Assembly: GCF_002556545.1 (NCBI RefSeq)
Contig: NZ_CP022685.1
Location: 4,070,001-4,134,000 of the forward strand
From: Streptomyces formicae
Lineage (GTDB): Bacteria > Actinomycetota > Actinomycetes > Streptomycetales > Streptomycetaceae
Direction of reading: 5' to 3'
DNA: 64,000 nt
Below, in pieces: positions 60,481-64,000 of the stretch (its first letter is position 1; each line of letters opens with the position of its first letter). Made by a program: the position numbers and the translations under genes. Under the pieces are notes generated by a model. That model worked only from the letters and a program-made list of their open reading frames with translations, had not been told where the DNA came from and searched no databases.

Positions 60481-61155
60481 ATGACGCTGCCCCCAGGCCA
60501 ACGCGCCGTCGACGGGTTCCCGCGCTTCGGCACGCATCTCCAGCACCCGCCCCCGCCCGTCCCCGCCGACCCCGTGATCGAGTTCGGCGGAGCCTCCCTG
60601 GCCGAGCCCTTCAGTCTGTCCGTGGCCGACCTCGCGAAGCTGACCCGGCGCGAGCTCGCGGCCGACTTCCACTGTGTCGCCGGGTGGTCGGCGACCGGAC
60701 TGCGGTGGGAAGGCGCGCCGTTCGGGGCCCTCTACCACCAGCGGGTCGCCCCGCTGCTCGCGTGCGGGGCGCCGGTCACCCACGTCGTCTTCGTGGGGCT
60801 CGACGGCTTCCGGTCGACCGTCCTGCTCCAGGACGCCCTCGCCGACGACGTGCTCGTCGCCGACCGCCTCGACGGGCTGCCGCTCGACGGCGACCACGGT
60901 GCCCCGGTACGGCTGGTCAGTCCCCGCCAGTACGGCTTCATCAGTACGAAGCACCTGTGCCGCGTCGAGTTCCACACCTCCGCGCCGCCGCTCACCGACC
61001 GGTGGTCGCCCATCGCTTCGCACCCCAGGGCGAGGGTCTGGCAGGAGGAACGCCACCGCCGTCTTCCCGGCCGTGTGGTGCGGCCCGCCTACCGGGCGCT
61101 GATCGGGCCGATCCGCGCGCTGAGCGCCCGCGGCAGCCGCACGCCGCCGCGGTGA
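60481..61155 (+). CDS. Molybdopterin-dependent oxidoreductase domain protein (sulfite oxidase-like)
   Basis: This 224-residue protein has one oxidoreductase molybdopterin-binding domain. The segment DFHCVAGWSATGLRWEG holds the cysteine (Cys65) expected to ligate molybdenum. THVVFVGLDGF and PVRLVSPRQYGFISTKHLCRVEF follow, as in the YedY/sulfite-oxidase fold. There is no Tat signal or transmembrane segment, so it appears cytoplasmic and lacks the dimerisation domain of true sulfite oxidases. ATG 60,481 follows GGAGGA. It is probably controlled by the divergent MerR protein. The substrate is unknown. Confidence 0.87.
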   Translation: MTLPPGQRAVDGFPRFGTHLQHPPPPVPADPVIEFGGASLAEPFSLSVADLAKLTRRELAADFHCVAGWSATGLRWEGAPFGALYHQRVAPLLACGAPVTHVVFVGLDGFRSTVLLQDALADDVLVADRLDGLPLDGDHGAPVRLVSPRQYGFISTKHLCRVEFHTSAPPLTDRWSPIASHPRARVWQEERHRRLPGRVVRPAYRALIGPIRALSARGSRTPPR

Positions 61156-61275
61156 GGACGCGCGGGACGGGAATGGGGACGGGGACGAGGACGAGGGCCG
61201 TGCTGGAATCCACCGGCAGGCGGCCCTTCGGCGCCTGATCCTTCCGGATGGAGGGGCGTGGCTTGGGGCGGGGGC

Positions 61276-61328
61276 GGGCGGGTCCGGATTCTGGTGCGGT
61301 CCGCCCGCCCCAGAATCCGGACCCGCCC
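61276..61328. terminator. 19-bp perfect-stem hairpin
   Basis: The arms are gggcgggtccggattctgg and ccagaatccggacccgccc, with a 15-nt GC-rich loop. It lies about 120 bp after the molybdopterin gene and just before the repeat array. It is probably a terminator; no U tract follows. Confidence 0.6.
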
Positions 61329-61330
61329 CA

Positions 61331-61443
61331 GAGGCTTCCCGACTCAGACACTTCCCGGCTCGGAGACTTCCCGACTCAGAGGCTTCCCGGCTCGGAGGCT
61401 TCCCGGGCTCAGACGCTTTCTGGCTCAGACGCTTCCCGCCCCA
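61331..61443. repeat. Seven 16-bp tandem repeats upstream of the 2-OG oxygenase
   Basis: Units follow gaggcttcccgactca, alternating gactca/ggctcg endings (61,331; 61,347; 61,363; 61,379; 61,395 with one extra base; 61,412; 61,428). The array ends 33 bp before the oxygenase ATG, inside its likely leader or promoter. Confidence 0.8.
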
Positions 61444-61476
61444 GGCGCGTCCGCCCTCCACCAGAAGAGAGACCCC

Positions 61477-62424
61477 ATGACGTACGCCCGAATCCCCGTG
61501 ATCGACCTCGGCCCCTGGCACGCGGACCCGGTCGGCACCGCCGACCGCCAGCACCTCGCGGACCACGTCGACCGGGCCCTGCGGACCACCGGGTTCCTGC
61601 TCGTGACCGGGCACGGCATCGCACCCGGTCTGCCCCGTCAACTCCGCGACGCGGCACGCGAGTTCTTCCACCTCCCGGCCGCCGTCAAGGACGCGTACGC
61701 CCAGCGTGCCGGTCTGCGCGGATGGACCGGGCGGGATCGCGTCGTCACCGGGCGGTCCGAGGGGACCGAGACGCCGCCGGACCTGCTCGAGGTCTGGTCC
61801 TGCGCGGCCGACCCCGCCACGCCCACCCGCTGGCCCGCCGAAGTCCCCGCCCTGCGACCCCTGATCGCCGAGTACACCGACCGGATGCGCGGTCTCGCCG
61901 ACACCGTCCTTGAGGTCATGGCGACGGCCCTGCACCGGCCCGTCGACTTCTTCACCCGCCACACCACCGACCCGAACTGGGACTTCACCGTCAACTGGTA
62001 CCCGGCGGCGGAGGAGACGGGGCCCGCGGCGCCAGGACAGTTCCGCATCGGGCCGCACACCGACTTCGGGCTCGTCACCCTCCTCGACCGGCAGGCCGGC
62101 CGGGGCGGCCTCCAGGTCCACGACGACGAGCACGGCTGGCGGGACGCCCCGTACGAGCCCGGTGCGATCACCCTCAACATCGGTGACCTGATGGCCCGTT
62201 GGAGCGGTGACCGCTGGCGCTCGGGGCGCCATCGCGTGCTGCCCCCGCCCGCCGACGCACCGCAGGAGGAGCTCACCTCCCTGGTGTACTTCCACGCCTG
62301 CGCGCCCGACACCAGCATCGCGTCGCTGCCCGCCCCCGTGGGACGTACGCCCTACCCGGCCGTACGCGCGGGGGACTATCTCCAGGAGAAGATGCGGGCG
62401 ATCTACGCCGCCGGGGGCGAGTAG
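61477..62424 (+). CDS. Isopenicillin-N-synthase-type Fe(II)/2-OG oxygenase
   Basis: This 315-residue protein has the N-terminal DIOX_N region (IPVIDLGPWHAD, TTGFLLVTGHGI). A C-terminal double-stranded beta helix shows HxD in GPHTDFGLVTLL, distal His in SGRHRVLPP and the 2-OG-binding Arg two residues before PPP. The ATG at 61,477 follows agaagagag. Members of this family include ethylene-forming, flavonoid-like and clavam enzymes, and many serve catabolism. No neighbour hints at the substrate, and it is too far from the NRPS operons to be assigned to them. Confidence 0.9.
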   Translation: MTYARIPVIDLGPWHADPVGTADRQHLADHVDRALRTTGFLLVTGHGIAPGLPRQLRDAAREFFHLPAAVKDAYAQRAGLRGWTGRDRVVTGRSEGTETPPDLLEVWSCAADPATPTRWPAEVPALRPLIAEYTDRMRGLADTVLEVMATALHRPVDFFTRHTTDPNWDFTVNWYPAAEETGPAAPGQFRIGPHTDFGLVTLLDRQAGRGGLQVHDDEHGWRDAPYEPGAITLNIGDLMARWSGDRWRSGRHRVLPPPADAPQEELTSLVYFHACAPDTSIASLPAPVGRTPYPAVRAGDYLQEKMRAIYAAGGE

Positions 62425-62771
62425 ATGAATGGTTTCCCTTCGCGCCCGATGTCCATTCGGATCGTATCCAAGCCCATCCCGGTGCCCATCCCGATGCCCA
62501 TTCGGGCAACTCCTTGCCCATTCGGCCCGACGCGCGCATTCCAGAGTCCGGCCGATTCGGCTCCGTGAACTCATGAATTTACGTTTAACCGCGCCTTAAA
62601 AGCGATCGTCCGGCGGTCGAGCCAACCGCCAACTGGCCAGCTCAGCAGGCGTTTCAGGGGAACGGAGGGATCGGCTTCGGATATCTCGGAACTTCTTTTC
62701 CTGCAACCAAGGGCAAACCTCGGATGTCCCACCTCATTGCAAGGAGCACCTACACATCTGGAGGTTTTTCC
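62425..62771. promoter_or_regulatory. Long leader/promoter region of the RTX-like gene
   Basis: In this 347-bp region, 62,473-62,508 holds three short 12-bp repeats (cccatcccggtg, cccatcccgatg, cccattcgggca). About 62,570-62,605 is AT-rich (tgaatttacgtttaacc, ccttaaaagcg) and is the best promoter candidate. A leader of about 150 nt follows. No riboswitch consensus was secure. Confidence 0.4.
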
Positions 62772-63683
62772 ATGTCATCGAACTTCACCGGACGTCGCGC
62801 TTTGCGGACCGTGTCGGCCGCGGCACTTGCCATCAGCGCCGGGATTTCCGCGCCGCTTCTGCTCGCCGGGAGCGCCGGGGCCGCGACGTCCGCCGCCCCT
62901 GCCACCGCCGCGTTCAGCTCGTCCGACCACGGGATCGTCTACACGGCCGCTCCCGGCCAGACCAACAAGGTGACCGTCACCGCCACCAAGAGCACGGGGA
63001 AGGTCAGCTACCTGATCGACGACGCCGTCTCGATCAAGGCCGGGGAGAAGTGCTCCTACCCGGACAGCGCCGACCACACCAAGGTGTCGTGCTCCGTCGA
63101 GACCCTGGAGAGCCAGGACCCTTACGCCACCCTCCTGTTGAACCTCGGCGACGGCAACGACACCGTCGGCTACGACAACAAGGGCGACGAGACCTACTAC
63201 TTCGCCCGTGCCGACCTGGGCCCCGGCAAGGACACCTGGAAGCACATCGGCGGTGACGACGGCAACGCCGTGCTCGGCGGGACCGGGGACGACACCCTCA
63301 CGATGGGCAACTACGGCACCGCGGCCGGCGGCGACGGCAAGGACACCATCCGCATCGAGCAGGACGGTATCGCGGCGGGCGGCAACCAGAACGACGTCAT
63401 CTACGCCGAGGGCGAGGAGAGCATCGTCGAGGGCGGCGCGGGCGACGACGAGATCCACGGCGGGGCCGGACGCCAGCACCTGAAGGGTGACGACGGCGAC
63501 GACGAGCTCCACGGCGGCTCCGGCGCCGACTTCATGTACGGCGGCAAGGGCAACGACGTCCTGTACGGCGACAGCGGCAACGACACCATCTACGGGAACA
63601 GCGGCGACGACGGGCTGTTCGGCGGCTCCGGCCAGGACGTCCTGTCCGGCGGTCCCGGCCGCGACATCGTCCGCCAGGACTGA
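62772..63683 (+). CDS. Secreted RTX-like calcium-binding repeat protein
   Basis: This 303-residue exported protein has an N-terminal Sec-type signal (twin Arg then [24 protein letters not shown], cleavage near AGA-ATS). A linker and beta-rich region follow, then about eight glycine/aspartate nonapeptides from residue 145 on ([48 protein letters not shown]). These fold into a Ca-binding beta roll in RTX proteins. It lacks the type I secretion C-terminal signal of Gram-negative toxins, and the signal peptide explains export. GGAGG 7 nt before ATG 62,772. Function unknown; a cell-surface role is plausible. Confidence 0.9.
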   Translation: MSSNFTGRRALRTVSAAALAISAGISAPLLLAGSAGAATSAAPATAAFSSSDHGIVYTAAPGQTNKVTVTATKSTGKVSYLIDDAVSIKAGEKCSYPDSADHTKVSCSVETLESQDPYATLLLNLGDGNDTVGYDNKGDETYYFARADLGPGKDTWKHIGGDDGNAVLGGTGDDTLTMGNYGTAAGGDGKDTIRIEQDGIAAGGNQNDVIYAEGEESIVEGGAGDDEIHGGAGRQHLKGDDGDDELHGGSGADFMYGGKGNDVLYGDSGNDTIYGNSGDDGLFGGSGQDVLSGGPGRDIVRQD

Positions 63684-63731
63684 CCCAGGACCGACCCAGG
63701 ACCGACCCCAGGGCCGACATCAGGACCGACA
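63682..63731. repeat. 11/12-bp tandem repeats at the RTX gene 3' end
   Basis: Units gacccaggacc, gacccaggacc, gaccccagggcc and gacatcaggacc begin at the second base of the stop codon and run to the terminator. Confidence 0.8.
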
Positions 63732-63740
63732 TCGATTGAC

Positions 63741-63786
63741 GTTCGGGGCGCGGCACGGTGAAGAATCACCGTGCCGCGCCCCGAAC
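63741..63786. terminator. Bidirectional terminator, 20-bp perfect stem
   Basis: The arms are gttcggggcgcggcacggtg and caccgtgccgcgccccgaac, with loop aagaat. It sits between convergent genes (RTX-like plus strand, unknown minus strand) and can terminate both. Confidence 0.85.
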
Positions 63787-63789
63787 GAC

Positions 63790-64000
63790 TCAGAACGCCT
63801 CGTTCATCACCAGCGCGTTGCCGTACACGTCGTACACCGACACGTAGCCCTCCTTCGCGTCCTTCCAGTCGTCGAAGGCGGTGGCGAGGGCGCGGGCGGT
63901 GGCCATGGGGTCCTTGACCGGTTTGGTCCCGCCGTTGATGTCGGTGGAGATGTAGGCGTTGCCGGTCTTGTCGTCCCACTCGCCGATGACGCGGCGCACG
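63790..64000 (-). CDS. Hypothetical protein (C-terminal part; start beyond window)
   Basis: The last 69-70 codons of a minus-strand gene cut by the right edge are visible: RRVIGEWDDKTGNAYISTDINGG, then MATARALATAFDDWKDAKEGYVSVYDVYGNALVMNEAF. A GTG at 63,999 could be internal. The domain is not recognised. Confidence 0.65.
   Translation of the reverse strand, partial: VRRVIGEWDDKTGNAYISTDINGGTKPVKDPMATARALATAFDDWKDAKEGYVSVYDVYGNALVMNEAF

Larger units (their letters stand above)
61156..61476. other. Intergenic region with strong hairpin and tandem repeats
   Basis: This 321-bp spacer has no supported gene. It contains the 19-bp-stem hairpin and the 16-bp repeat array listed separately, so most of it is structured or repetitive DNA. 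Confidence 0.6.

Noticed and set aside
61331..61443. CRISPR-like array
   Set aside because: The units are contiguous 16-bp repeats without spacers and there are no cas genes.
62640..62771. Possible c-di-AMP (ydaO-type) riboswitch before the RTX-like secreted protein
   Set aside because: Some pieces (cagcaggcg, aggggaacgg) recall the motif and the context would fit, but the conserved core could not be aligned by eye. An Infernal search with the Rfam ydaO model would decide.

Overview
The window is high-GC actinobacterial DNA, almost certainly Streptomyces. The grounds are the strong G/C third-position bias, the SARP-type regulator, an XRE regulator with adjacent small hypothetical genes, and the domain style of the peptide synthetases. 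About 1-52,880 is a large, apparently complete (except at the left edge) nonribosomal peptide biosynthetic cluster. The rest is a scar of mobile DNA beside a tRNA-Arg, followed by ordinary chromosomal genes.

Cluster core, minus strand: two giant NRPS genes read 38,676 to 22,621 (5,351 aa, five modules) and 22,621 to beyond the left edge (at least 7,540 aa, seven modules plus a terminal thioesterase). Together they form a 12-module C-A-PCP line with no epimerization domain that I can find. The adenylation domain of module 1 has lost its P-loop, hinge motif and catalytic lysine, while its C and PCP domains look intact. Upstream are mbtH (38,838-39,053), a tail-to-tail gene of unknown function, and an SbnA/SbnB pair for L-2,3-diaminopropionate (Dap). 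Then come a SyrP-like 2-oxoglutarate oxygenase, a free-standing half-C/A/PCP protein, a SARP regulator and a P450. I propose that the free-standing protein charges Dap and may serve the dead module 1 in trans.

Reading the specificity residues by eye gives a tentative order: (trans-loaded residue, possibly Dap) - Pro-like - Ser-like - Asp/Asn-like - Pro-like - aromatic-like - aromatic-like - Pro-like - aromatic-like - unassigned - Pro - Gln-like - TE. I do not recognise this as a known compound. A divergent plus-strand operon (49,195-52,876) adds an acyl carrier protein, a ketosynthase, a PhyH-type oxygenase and a second P450. It probably supplies an acyl starter or modifies tethered residues. 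Four oxygenases in total suggest a heavily hydroxylated peptide.

Right flank: 53,020-55,500 holds an IS630-type transposase remnant, a collapsed integrase-like gene and a frameshifted DDE-transposase-like gene, followed by tRNA-Arg(CCT) at 55,757-55,832. This looks like the edge of the cluster. From 55,970 on are two small minus-strand hypotheticals divergent from an XRE regulator, a small hypothetical protein, a cold-shock domain protein, and a MerR regulator divergent from a molybdopterin-domain protein. An isopenicillin-N-synthase-type oxygenase, a secreted RTX-like Ca-binding protein and the end of an unknown gene complete the window. Several intergenic regions there carry short tandem repeats and strong hairpins.
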